Assembly (NCBI GenBank): GCA_959607825.1
Contig: CAUHNW010000001.1
Coordinates: forward strand, 62,001 to 126,000
Length of the DNA stretch: 64,000 nt
Reading direction: 5' to 3'
Source: HGM13006 sp900757695
GTDB lineage: Bacteria; Bacillota; Clostridia; Oscillospirales; Oscillospiraceae
Position numbers and translations under genes: made by a program. This document shows, piece after piece, positions 18,726-25,764 of this stretch (the stretch's first letter is position 1; every line of letters begins with the position of its first letter). The notes under the pieces are model-generated. The model searched no databases and was not told the origin of the DNA. It saw nothing but the letters and a program-made list of their open reading frames with translations.

Positions 18726-18754
18726 ATTATATCATACAACCTTTGGAGTTGCAA
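18726..18754 (-). promoter_or_regulatory. Promoter of the DivIVA-like / fumarase-beta / degV / yihY group
   Basis: On the minus strand TTGCAA (18754-18749), 17 bases and TATAAT (18731-18726) lie about 53 bases before the ATG at 18673. Confidence 0.75.
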
Positions 18755-18805
18755 CATTTTACGTTGGAAGCAGTCTCTTTTCGCTGTTCCCATATGATAC
18801 GGAAA

Positions 18806-18834
18806 TTGACTTTCCCTGCCGCTTTGGATATACT
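18806..18834 (+). promoter_or_regulatory. Promoter of the NUDIX gene
   Basis: TTGACT (18806-18811), a 17-base spacer and TATACT (18829-18834) lie 33 bases before the ATG. It is back to back with the divergent promoter at 18726-18754. Confidence 0.75.
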
Positions 18835-18867
18835 AAACAGGAATCATCCTCCGGAGGTAATTGAACC

Positions 18868-19401
18868 ATGGCACATATGGAAAAGCTGATCACATCCAAC
18901 GAGATTTATCAAGGCCGCATTATCCGCATCACCAATGACACCGTGGAGCTGGAAAACGGCAAGACTGCCCACCGGGAGGTCGTTCACCACCATGGCGGTG
19001 CCGCCATCATTCCCATGAACCAGCAGAGGGAGATCTATATGGTCCGCCAGTTCCGCTATCCCTTTGGCCGGGAGCTGCTGGAGATCCCTGCCGGAAAGCT
19101 GGAGTCTGGCGAAGCGCCGCTGCCCGCCGCCATCCGGGAGCTGAAAGAGGAATGCGGCCTCACTGCCGACCATTTTCAGGAGCTCTTCCCCATCTACCCA
19201 AGCGTTGGATATGATACCGAGGTCATCTATCTATATCTCGCCACCGGTCTGCATCAAACCCACGCACATCCGGACGAGGATGAGTTTCTGGACTTGGAAT
19301 GCTATCCGCTGGATACGCTGGTCTCCATGATCCAGAAGGGAGAAATTCGGGACGCAAAGACCGTGGCCGGGATCTTGAAGGTGAAAACCATGCTTTCCTA
19401 A
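18868..19401 (+). CDS. NUDIX hydrolase, ADP-ribose pyrophosphatase type
   Basis: This 177-residue protein carries a complete Nudix box at about residues 76-98: G-x5-E-x7-REL-x-EE-x-GL, read as GKLESGE...AAIRELKEECGL. The segment before it, RQFRYPFGRELLEIPAGKLE, is typical of ADP-ribose pyrophosphatases, which hydrolyse ADP-ribose to AMP and ribose 5-phosphate. GGAGG lies 10 bases before the ATG. It is monocistronic behind its own promoter and faces the tRNA-Leu gene. The exact substrate is not proven. Confidence 0.9.
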   Translation: MAHMEKLITSNEIYQGRIIRITNDTVELENGKTAHREVVHHHGGAAIIPMNQQREIYMVRQFRYPFGRELLEIPAGKLESGEAPLPAAIRELKEECGLTADHFQELFPIYPSVGYDTEVIYLYLATGLHQTHAHPDEDEFLDLECYPLDTLVSMIQKGEIRDAKTVAGILKVKTMLS

Positions 19402-19413
19402 TTGGAACATATG

Positions 19414-19449
19414 AAAAAGTCGGAGCAAGCGAATCTACGCTTGCTCCGA
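19414..19449 (-). terminator. Terminator of tRNA-Leu
   Basis: TCGGAGCAAGCG and CGCTTGCTCCGA form a perfect 12-bp stem with a 6-base loop. On the minus strand CTTTTT follows. It also lies just after the NUDIX stop and may serve both genes. Confidence 0.85.
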
Positions 19450-19452
19450 TGC

Positions 19453-19536
19453 TGGTGCGGGTAACAGGACTTGAACCTGCACGGCTATGCCATTGGAACC
19501 TAAATCCAACGTGTCTGCCAATTCCACCATACCCGC
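19453..19536 (-). tRNA. tRNA-Leu (anticodon UAG)
   Basis: This 84-nt tRNA has the acceptor stem GCGGGTA paired with TACCCGC, discriminator A and an encoded CCA end. The anticodon arm is TTGGA-TTTAGGT-TCCAA with loop anticodon TAG, which reads CUN leucine codons. A long variable arm (about TGGCATAGCC) marks it as a class II tRNA, and the T-arm GTTCAAGTC is standard. Confidence 0.95.
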
Positions 19537-19548
19537 ATATTGGTTTAT

Positions 19549-19577
19549 ATTGTAGCATAGCCCGGTAAAAAACGCAA
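19549..19577 (-). promoter_or_regulatory. Promoter of tRNA-Leu
   Basis: On the minus strand TTGCGT (19577-19572), 17 bases and TACAAT (19554-19549) lie 12 bases before the tRNA 5' end. Confidence 0.65.
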
Positions 19578-19598
19578 GCAAATCCAGCGGAAATATAA

Positions 19599-19638
19599 TG
19601 GCGCCTGCACAGCCGCATTTTGAGCTGTGCAGGCGCCA
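19599..19638 (-). terminator. Terminator of the orphan binding-protein gene
   Basis: TGGCGCCTGCACAGC and GCTGTGCAGGCGCCA form a perfect 15-bp stem around a 10-base loop, 9 bases after the stop. The tail on the minus strand (ATTATATTTCC) is only moderately T-rich. Confidence 0.7.
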
Positions 19639-19647
19639 AAGGCTTAT

Positions 19648-21360
19648 TTATCTGTTGTTATAGCGGTCATAGGCATCCTGATAGATCTCGCAGCAGGTGT
19701 CTACGCCCATGCCCTCCAGCTGTTCCTGGAAAGCGTCCACCTCAGAGAGATCCTTGGTACCGGTGATAAACTGCACCGTGTACTGACGGCAAAGGGTGGA
19801 AATATCGGAGAAGTAGGTATTGAACTCATCGCCCTCATCAGAGGTCATCTCCACCGCCTCGGGGATGTTGTAGGCGCCATCCTTGTTGGTGCCCCAGACC
19901 AGCGGTGCGTCCTGAGCAATCTGGGAATAGCTGGCCTCAGGGGTGGTGCCGTCAATGAGCAGCTCCAGCGGGCCGCAGTTGTCCAGCTTCTGGGCGCTGA
20001 GGGTGGTGCCCTCGGTATTGGTCATCATCTCGGTATACTGGGGCTTGCCGTCTACCATGGTGTAGCTGACGCCCTCCTGACCATAGGAGCTGGCAAGGAA
20101 GCCATCGTCCGTATACCACCAGTTCAGGAACTCCGCAGCCATTTCCGGCTCCTCACAAGCAGTGGTAATGACCACACCGCGCACGGTAGAGGGCAGTGCA
20201 GGCTGGTTGCCCAGATGGATGGTCTGTCCTTCTTCCAGTACAGGATCTGCCAGCGCCACCAGATTAGAGCCGGAGACATTCCGGAGCATATCGATCAGGC
20301 CGTCACCTCTGGAGAAAACACCGGTGGTCTTGGAAATGATATCCTCGATCAGGTCATCGTTCATGTAGTCCGTGGTGTGGGAAACGAAGTCGGAGGACAG
20401 GATGCCCTTCTCATACCAGTCGTGCATTTTGGTCACATAGTCCTTATAGCCCTCCTGAGTATAACCGAACTGGATCTCACCGTTGTCGTCAATGTAGAAG
20501 CCGCCCTGACCGGTAATGGAATTGAACTTCAGTGCCACATCGAAGGCACCGGAGAGCTGATCATAGTCCAGAATGCCATCGCCTACCATGTACAGGGGAT
20601 CGGTAAGGTTGTACTTATCCTTGAAGGTCAGCAGAGTCTCCTCCAGATCATCAAAGGTCACGGGAGTTTCCAGACCGCACTCATCCAGCCAGTCCTGATT
20701 GATCATCAGGCCATCGGAGGGGCCCCGGCTGCCCTGCGTAATGGTGGCGAAGATGCCGATGCGGCCATCATCGCTGGTAATGCTCTTCTTATAGTCGGGA
20801 TTTTCCACCAGGAGCTTATTGTAGTCAGGCGCATAGTCCTCCAGCAGGTCGCCGATCTCCCGGACGATATCATCATCCATGGCAGAGGCAAAGCCGGTGG
20901 CATAGGTCAGGCTCTCGATCAGGTCGGTAAAGTCACCGGAAGCCAGCATCAGGTTCATCATATCCGTACCGTTGGTCTGAGACACTGCGGTAATGTCCAG
21001 CGTCACACCGGTCTTCTCCTGAATGACCTTCAGCATGGGATGCTCCTGCCAAGAACCCAGAACAGACTTCTGGCTCAGATCCTTGATCATATAATAGCTC
21101 AGCGTGCCGCCGTCCTCCAGCGGATAGGAAATGGGGGTGTAGACCCAGCCATCTGCAGCGGCCTCCTCCGTGGGTACGGAGGTCTCTTCCTCAGCTGCGG
21201 AAGCAACTGAGGCGGTTTGTGCGGTATCAGCCTCCGGTGCAGCAGCAGACGTGGTATCTGCCGGAGCCGCAGAGGATGTTTTTTCTCCTCCGCATCCTGT
21301 GAGCAGCGTGCTGACCATGCAGGCTGCCAGCAGAAGCGCCGATAAACGTTTTCTCTTCAT
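19648..21360 (-). CDS. Lipoprotein extracellular solute-binding protein (ABC type, family 1), orphan
   Basis: This 570-residue lipoprotein has a signal peptide at residues 1-22 and the lipobox LLTGC (Cys23). An Ala/Ser/Thr/Glu-rich linker (to about 68) is followed by a binding domain of the large family-1 type (as in LplA/YtcQ) with paired W-Y/F clusters. Such proteins capture sugars, oligosaccharides or other solutes outside the membrane for an ABC importer. No permease or ATPase gene lies beside it; on one side is tRNA-Leu and on the other, divergent, a flavin reductase gene. A palindrome at 21442-21462 lies about 63 bases upstream of the likely transcription start and recurs in the reductase promoter. 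The ligand cannot be told. Confidence 0.85.
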   Translation of the reverse strand: MKRKRLSALLLAACMVSTLLTGCGGEKTSSAAPADTTSAAAPEADTAQTASVASAAEEETSVPTEEAAADGWVYTPISYPLEDGGTLSYYMIKDLSQKSVLGSWQEHPMLKVIQEKTGVTLDITAVSQTNGTDMMNLMLASGDFTDLIESLTYATGFASAMDDDIVREIGDLLEDYAPDYNKLLVENPDYKKSITSDDGRIGIFATITQGSRGPSDGLMINQDWLDECGLETPVTFDDLEETLLTFKDKYNLTDPLYMVGDGILDYDQLSGAFDVALKFNSITGQGGFYIDDNGEIQFGYTQEGYKDYVTKMHDWYEKGILSSDFVSHTTDYMNDDLIEDIISKTTGVFSRGDGLIDMLRNVSGSNLVALADPVLEEGQTIHLGNQPALPSTVRGVVITTACEEPEMAAEFLNWWYTDDGFLASSYGQEGVSYTMVDGKPQYTEMMTNTEGTTLSAQKLDNCGPLELLIDGTTPEASYSQIAQDAPLVWGTNKDGAYNIPEAVEMTSDEGDEFNTYFSDISTLCRQYTVQFITGTKDLSEVDAFQEQLEGMGVDTCCEIYQDAYDRYNNR

Positions 21361-21395
21361 TTGGGCTCATTCCTTTCTTTATTTCACCTGGCTAA

Positions 21396-21425
21396 ATAGT
21401 AGCGAAACAATTCCGTGATATCCAA
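21396..21425 (-). promoter_or_regulatory. Putative promoter of the orphan binding-protein gene
   Basis: On the minus strand TTGGAT (21425-21420), 18 bases and TACTAT (21401-21396). Both boxes deviate from consensus, which would suit an activator-dependent promoter. Transcription would start near 21389. Confidence 0.45.
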
Positions 21426-21441
21426 TACCCTTTTGTTATTC

Positions 21442-21462
21442 ATGATAACCCTTGGTTATAAT
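21442..21462. promoter_or_regulatory. Palindromic operator 1 (LysR-type T-N11-A box)
   Basis: ATGATAACC-CTT-GGTTATAAT, with perfect inner arms ATAACC/GGTTAT and the T-N11-A pattern of LysR-type regulators. Its centre (21452) is about 63 bases upstream of the putative start of the binding-protein transcript. A second copy lies 160 bases away. Confidence 0.65.
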
Positions 21463-21601
21463 TTCGCTGTTTTTCCGGCGAAATCCCCGTATTTTCGCCA
21501 AAATGGAGCATAATTGTTCCGGCATTCTTCACATTTTCTTCACATATCACAACGCAAATTGACCCAATCCACCATTTTCATTCCGACGCCCTTTCATTTG
21601 A

Positions 21602-21622
21602 ATGATAACCTGAGGTTATTAT
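21602..21622. promoter_or_regulatory. Palindromic operator 2 (LysR-type T-N11-A box)
   Basis: ATGATAACC-TGA-GGTTATTAT shares ATGATAACC-N3-GGTTATNAT with operator 1. Its centre (21612) is about 63 bases upstream of the likely reductase transcription start near 21675, the usual -65 recognition position of LysR activators. No LysR gene is in the window. Confidence 0.65.
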
Positions 21623-21639
21623 CTATGTCATTTATCTAT

Positions 21640-21668
21640 TTCATTTTCTCTTTTCCATCAGGTATAAT
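21640..21668 (+). promoter_or_regulatory. Promoter of the flavin reductase gene
   Basis: A perfect TATAAT (21663-21668) with a poor -35 (TTCATT, 21640-21645) at 17 bases. Operator 2 lies just upstream. Confidence 0.6.
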
Positions 21669-21698
21669 GAAGGAAACAATTACGAAAGGGGCCAAACC

Positions 21699-23684
21699 AT
21701 GTCCAAATATGACCTGCTTCTCTCCCCCTTTAAGCTGGGGAATCTGACCTTAAAAAACCGTATTATCTCCGCCCCCACCTCCTTGGCTGAGATGGGCACC
21801 GGCGGCGTATTCTCTCCGGAAAACATCGCTTACTACGAGCTTCGTGCCAAGGGCGGCGCCGCACTTGTCAATGTGGGCGAAGCCGTTGCCCATGGGGCCA
21901 CCGGCCCGGACCACCCGTCCATGGTCATTCTGGACAACCCCACGGCTGTCCCCTCCATGTATGATCTGGTCTCCACCATTCATAAATATGGAGCCTATGC
22001 CTCCATTGAGTTTGGCCACGGCGGCAAGCGCTGCAATCCCGCATTCCTTCCCGGCCATGTGCTGCCTGTTGGCCCCTGCGATATTTTTGACGACAAGGGC
22101 AACAAGACCGTCCGGGGCATGGATCGTCAGCTTATGGACGACGTGATCGGCGGCTACCGCCGCAGCGCCGCCAACTGCGCCATGGCAGGCTTTGATATTC
22201 TGACCATCCACGCCGGTCATGGCTGGCTGCTGGCCGAATTCCTGTCTCCGCTGTCCAACCATCGTACCGATGAATACGGCGGCAGCCGGGAAAACCGCTG
22301 TCGTTTCGTCATCGAGGTACTTCAGGCCGTTCGGCAGGCAGCACCCAAATGTCTCATCGAACTGCGCATCTCCGGCTCTGAGCTCACCGAAGGCGGCTAC
22401 GACCTTGCAGAAGGTGTAGAGCTTTGCAAGATGCTGGAGCCCTATGTGGATATGTTCAATATCTCCGCCGGTGTTATGGAGGATCTTTACACCTGGATCA
22501 TCATGCATCCCAGCATGTTCCTGCCCCAGGCCTGCAATGCCTATCTGGCAGAAGCCGTAAAGAAGGCCGTAAAGAAGCCCGTTTCCTGTGTCGGCGCCAT
22601 CTCGGATCCCGATGTGATGGAGGAGCTTCTGGAAACCGGCAAGGCCGATCTGGTGGCCCTTGGCCGCGCACTGGTGGCCGATCCCGACCTCCCCAATAAG
22701 ATCCGGGACGGCCGGACCGATGAGATCCGCCGCTGCCTGCGCTGCTACTCCTGTCAGGGACAGATGATGAAGACCCGGAACATTCTCTGCACCGTAAACC
22801 CCGTCATTGGTCAGGAGTACGATGCCAAGTACCGGCTTCCCGCAGCACATAAGCACAAGGTAGCCGTCATCGGCGGCGGCCCCGGCGGCATGCAGGCGGC
22901 CATTACCTGTAAGCAGCGCGGCCATGAGGTAGCCCTCTACGAAAAGACCGATGCACTGGGCGGCGCATTGAAGTTTGCCCAGCATGAGACCTTTAAGCAT
23001 GACCTGTTCCGGTTCGCCCAGTGGCAGGCTCATCAGCTGGAGCTGCTGGACATTCCGGTTCACCTGAATACGGAAGTCACCGCCGAATTCCTTGATTCTC
23101 TGGATGTGGATACCGTCATCTGTGCCGTGGGCGCAAATCCCATCATCCCCAGCCAGTTTGGTATTCCCGGCGACAACTATGTGTTGGGCACCGACCTCTT
23201 CGAGGACGGCGTAACGCTGGGCAAAAAGGTCGTCATTATGGGCGGCGGCCTTGTGGGCTGTGAGACCGCCCTGCATCTGGCAGAGGAAGGCCATGAGGTC
23301 ACCGTCATTGAGATGACCCCCGAGATCGCCATGGAGACCACTGCGGCCCACCGCCGTGCCCTGAAAGTCCGTATGGGCCTCTATCCCGAGATGGCCGGCG
23401 GCACCAACACCGCTCCCGGCCTCATCCCCCCCGTGCTTCAGGTCTCCACCAAGTGTAAGGAGATCACTGCGGAAGGTGTTGTAGCCATCACCCCTGACGG
23501 CAAGGAGACCCTCTTCCCCGCCGATACCGTTATCTGTGCTCTGGGTCTCCGTCCCAGAAGCGCCGTTGTGGATGAGCTGCGGAAAACCAAGCACGTCTTC
23601 CTGCCCATCGGCGACTGCACCAAGACCGCACAGGTCACACAGGCTGTCCGCTCCGGCTATGATGTAGCCGTGGGCCTCGACTAA
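21699..23684 (+). CDS. NADH:flavin oxidoreductase, Old Yellow Enzyme / 2,4-dienoyl-CoA reductase type
   Basis: This 661-residue three-part flavo-iron-sulfur reductase starts with an FMN-binding TIM barrel (about 1-340; NRIISAPTSLAEMG start, ITIHAGHGWLLAEFLSP active-site region). A 4Fe-4S cysteine cluster follows at C346, C349, C352 and C364, then a FAD site VIGGGPGGMQAA near 387 and an NAD(P) site IMGGGLVGCETA near 511. Relatives reduce activated C=C bonds: FadH, enoate reductases and the bile-acid enzymes BaiCD/BaiH. The Cys spacing C-x2-C-x2-C-x11-C is one residue shorter than the common C-x2-C-x3-C. The substrate is unknown. Its ATG follows GAAAGGGG, and the gene is divergent from, and probably co-regulated with, an orphan binding lipoprotein. 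Confidence 0.9.
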   Translation: MSKYDLLLSPFKLGNLTLKNRIISAPTSLAEMGTGGVFSPENIAYYELRAKGGAALVNVGEAVAHGATGPDHPSMVILDNPTAVPSMYDLVSTIHKYGAYASIEFGHGGKRCNPAFLPGHVLPVGPCDIFDDKGNKTVRGMDRQLMDDVIGGYRRSAANCAMAGFDILTIHAGHGWLLAEFLSPLSNHRTDEYGGSRENRCRFVIEVLQAVRQAAPKCLIELRISGSELTEGGYDLAEGVELCKMLEPYVDMFNISAGVMEDLYTWIIMHPSMFLPQACNAYLAEAVKKAVKKPVSCVGAISDPDVMEELLETGKADLVALGRALVADPDLPNKIRDGRTDEIRRCLRCYSCQGQMMKTRNILCTVNPVIGQEYDAKYRLPAAHKHKVAVIGGGPGGMQAAITCKQRGHEVALYEKTDALGGALKFAQHETFKHDLFRFAQWQAHQLELLDIPVHLNTEVTAEFLDSLDVDTVICAVGANPIIPSQFGIPGDNYVLGTDLFEDGVTLGKKVVIMGGGLVGCETALHLAEEGHEVTVIEMTPEIAMETTAAHRRALKVRMGLYPEMAGGTNTAPGLIPPVLQVSTKCKEITAEGVVAITPDGKETLFPADTVICALGLRPRSAVVDELRKTKHVFLPIGDCTKTAQVTQAVRSGYDVAVGLD

Positions 23685-23693
23685 ATCAATTTT

Positions 23694-23725
23694 GCGGCTG
23701 ACTCTGATGGTTCGGAGTCAGCCGC
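23694..23725 (+). terminator. Terminator of the flavin reductase gene
   Basis: GCGGCTGACTC and GAGTCAGCCGC form a perfect 11-bp stem with a 10-base loop, followed by ATTTGCTCTTTT. Confidence 0.8.
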
Positions 23726-23756
23726 ATTTGCTCTTTTCATCTGCCCTGCAAGGCTC

Positions 23757-23785
23757 TTGACACATCTGTTACAATAGTATTATAG
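23757..23785 (+). promoter_or_regulatory. Putative promoter of the ABC exporter operon
   Basis: A perfect TTGACA at 23757-23762 is followed by an AT-rich region (TATTATAG, 23778-23785) that can supply a -10 at 15 to 18 bases. The leader to the ATG at 23866 is about 75 bases. Confidence 0.5.
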
Positions 23786-23865
23786 ATTTGTTCTTCTCAG
23801 AGGTATTCTGCGTTTTGCGAATATCTCTGGTTTTTTTCTGAGTGATCGAAAGGAGATGTTTCCCT

Positions 23866-25764
23866 ATGAATCAGGCACCCACGCTGGGTTCCTATCTGAA
23901 AAAATACTGGGGCCAATACGCCGGAGGGCTTCTCTGCCTGCTGGCAGTGGACTTTCTGGAGCTGTATATTCCTCAGCTCACTGGTGCCATCACCGATGGC
24001 CTAACCGCCGGGAATTTCCCGCTGTCGATCCTGCTGCGGGATGTACTGCTGATTATTCTGATCGCCGCAGGTGCCGCAATGATGCGCTTCGGCTGGCGTG
24101 TTCTGATGTTCGGCGCTTCCCGCCGAGTCGAGCGGGATCTCCGGGAGGACCTCTACCGAAAGCTCACCGGCCTTTCCAACCGATTTTTCCAGCACCAGAA
24201 GACCGGCGACCTCATGGCCTATTTCAGCAATGATATGGACGCCATCCGCATGGCAGTAGGCCCCGGCATTCTCACCACCTTTGATGCCATCGTCATGACC
24301 CTGATGGTTGTCATTAAAATGATTGTCTATGTGGACCTGAAGCTGACTCTGCTTGCTATGCTGCCCCTGCTGGTGATCCTCTTCGGCGGCAGCCAGTATG
24401 GTAAGGCCATCAGCCGCCGCTATGACCGGAAGCAGGCTGTTTTCGGCAAGCTCACAGATTTCGTTCAGGAAAGCGTGTCAGGTATCCGCATCGTCAAGGC
24501 ATTTGTTCAGGAAGCACGGGACATGGAGGCATTTGAGAAGGTCTCCCGGGAAAACCAGGAGGCCAATCTCCATGTGGTAAAGCTTCGGGCCATTGTTCTG
24601 CCCCTGCTGGACGGTCTCATTGGTGTTGCCAGCGGCTTGACGCTGCTCTATGGCGGCTACCTTGTCATTCAGGGCGACATTACACTGGGCAAGTTTGTGG
24701 CCTTTAACACCTATGTCATGACGCTGGTATGGCCCATGATCGCCGCAGGGGAATCCATTACCATGCTCTCTCAGGGCGGCGCATCCTGGAAACGGGTACG
24801 TGCGCTGTTTGCCGAGACCCCTGAGGTGGTGGATGACGGCCATACAGACAGCTCCATCACGTCTATGGGCTCCTCCGTTGAATTCCGTGATCTTCGGTTC
24901 CGCTATGCCGATGGTCTGCCGGAGGTATTTACGGGCTTCACCGCCGACATTCCCGCCGGAGCCACCATTGGCATCCTTGGCCGTACCGGCAGCGGCAAGT
25001 CCACTCTGGTGAGCCTGCTGACCCGGCTGTACAACGTAGCCCCCGGTCAGATTTTCATTGGCGGGCAGGATATTCGCAGCATCCCGCTTTCCGTTCTTCG
25101 TGAAAACATCGCCTGCGTTCCCCAGGAAAATCTGCTGTTTTCGGATACCATTCAATCCAACATCGCCTTCGGCACCCGCACCATCGACAAAATGCCGCCT
25201 CTGGAGCAGAAACCCATGAAGGTCTTTATCCGTGGTACCGAAGCTGCCGAAGAATGGGTGGAGCAGGAGATGAGTCAGCGGGAAAGCGAGAATGATCGAT
25301 ACTGGAACGATCTCGACGCCGTTATGGCCGCTGCCAAGGACGCCGATGTACACGACAACATTATGGACTTTCCCCATCAGTACGCCACGGTGGTGGGAGA
25401 GCGGGGCGTCACCCTCTCCGGCGGCCAGAAGCAGCGTACCGCCATTGCCCGCGGTCTCATGAAAGATGCCCAGATCCTCATTCTGGACGATGCTCTTTCC
25501 GCCGTAGATACGGACACCGAAGCCCGGATTCTCTCTGCATTGAAGGCGCGGCGAGCGGGAAAGACCACCATTCTCATCGCCCACCGGATCAGTACCGTGC
25601 AGAATGCCGATCAAATTCTTCTGATTGAAAATGGTATCTGTGCGGAATCCGGCACCCATCAGGAGCTGCTGGCCCAAGGCGGCAGCTATGCAAAGCTCTA
25701 TGAACAGCAGCAGCTGGAGCTTCAGCTGCAGGCGGAAAAGGAGGCACTCCATGCAGAACAATAA
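23866..25764 (+). CDS. Heterodimeric ABC exporter subunit with degenerate ATPase site
   Basis: This 632-residue half-transporter has six transmembrane helices in about residues 1-320 and an ATPase domain with Walker A GRTGSGKST (near 371), Q-loop PQEN (near 417), signature LSGGQKQR (near 517), Walker B ILILDDALS (near 537) and an H-loop AHRIS. The catalytic Glu after Walker B is Asp, as in the degenerate-site half of TM287/288 and BmrCD. About 40 extra residues lie between the Q-loop and the signature (roughly 433-480), rich in Glu and Trp. The ATG at 23866 follows AAAGGAG. Its 3' end overlaps the partner gene by 14 bases. The substrate is unknown; drugs or lipids are usual. Confidence 0.9.
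   Translation: MNQAPTLGSYLKKYWGQYAGGLLCLLAVDFLELYIPQLTGAITDGLTAGNFPLSILLRDVLLIILIAAGAAMMRFGWRVLMFGASRRVERDLREDLYRKLTGLSNRFFQHQKTGDLMAYFSNDMDAIRMAVGPGILTTFDAIVMTLMVVIKMIVYVDLKLTLLAMLPLLVILFGGSQYGKAISRRYDRKQAVFGKLTDFVQESVSGIRIVKAFVQEARDMEAFEKVSRENQEANLHVVKLRAIVLPLLDGLIGVASGLTLLYGGYLVIQGDITLGKFVAFNTYVMTLVWPMIAAGESITMLSQGGASWKRVRALFAETPEVVDDGHTDSSITSMGSSVEFRDLRFRYADGLPEVFTGFTADIPAGATIGILGRTGSGKSTLVSLLTRLYNVAPGQIFIGGQDIRSIPLSVLRENIACVPQENLLFSDTIQSNIAFGTRTIDKMPPLEQKPMKVFIRGTEAAEEWVEQEMSQRESENDRYWNDLDAVMAAAKDADVHDNIMDFPHQYATVVGERGVTLSGGQKQRTAIARGLMKDAQILILDDALSAVDTDTEARILSALKARRAGKTTILIAHRISTVQNADQILLIENGICAESGTHQELLAQGGSYAKLYEQQQLELQLQAEKEALHAEQ

Noticed and set aside
21750..23594. A 614-residue open frame antisense to the flavin reductase
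   Set aside because: Shadow of a GC-rich gene, with Gly/His-rich composition and no motif. Similar long antisense frames at 43609-45270 and 54156-55835 were rejected for the same reason.
19648..23684. Binding protein and reductase as a horizontally acquired island beside tRNA-Leu
   Set aside because: The tRNA is intact and no integrase, direct repeat of the tRNA 3' end or composition shift was seen.
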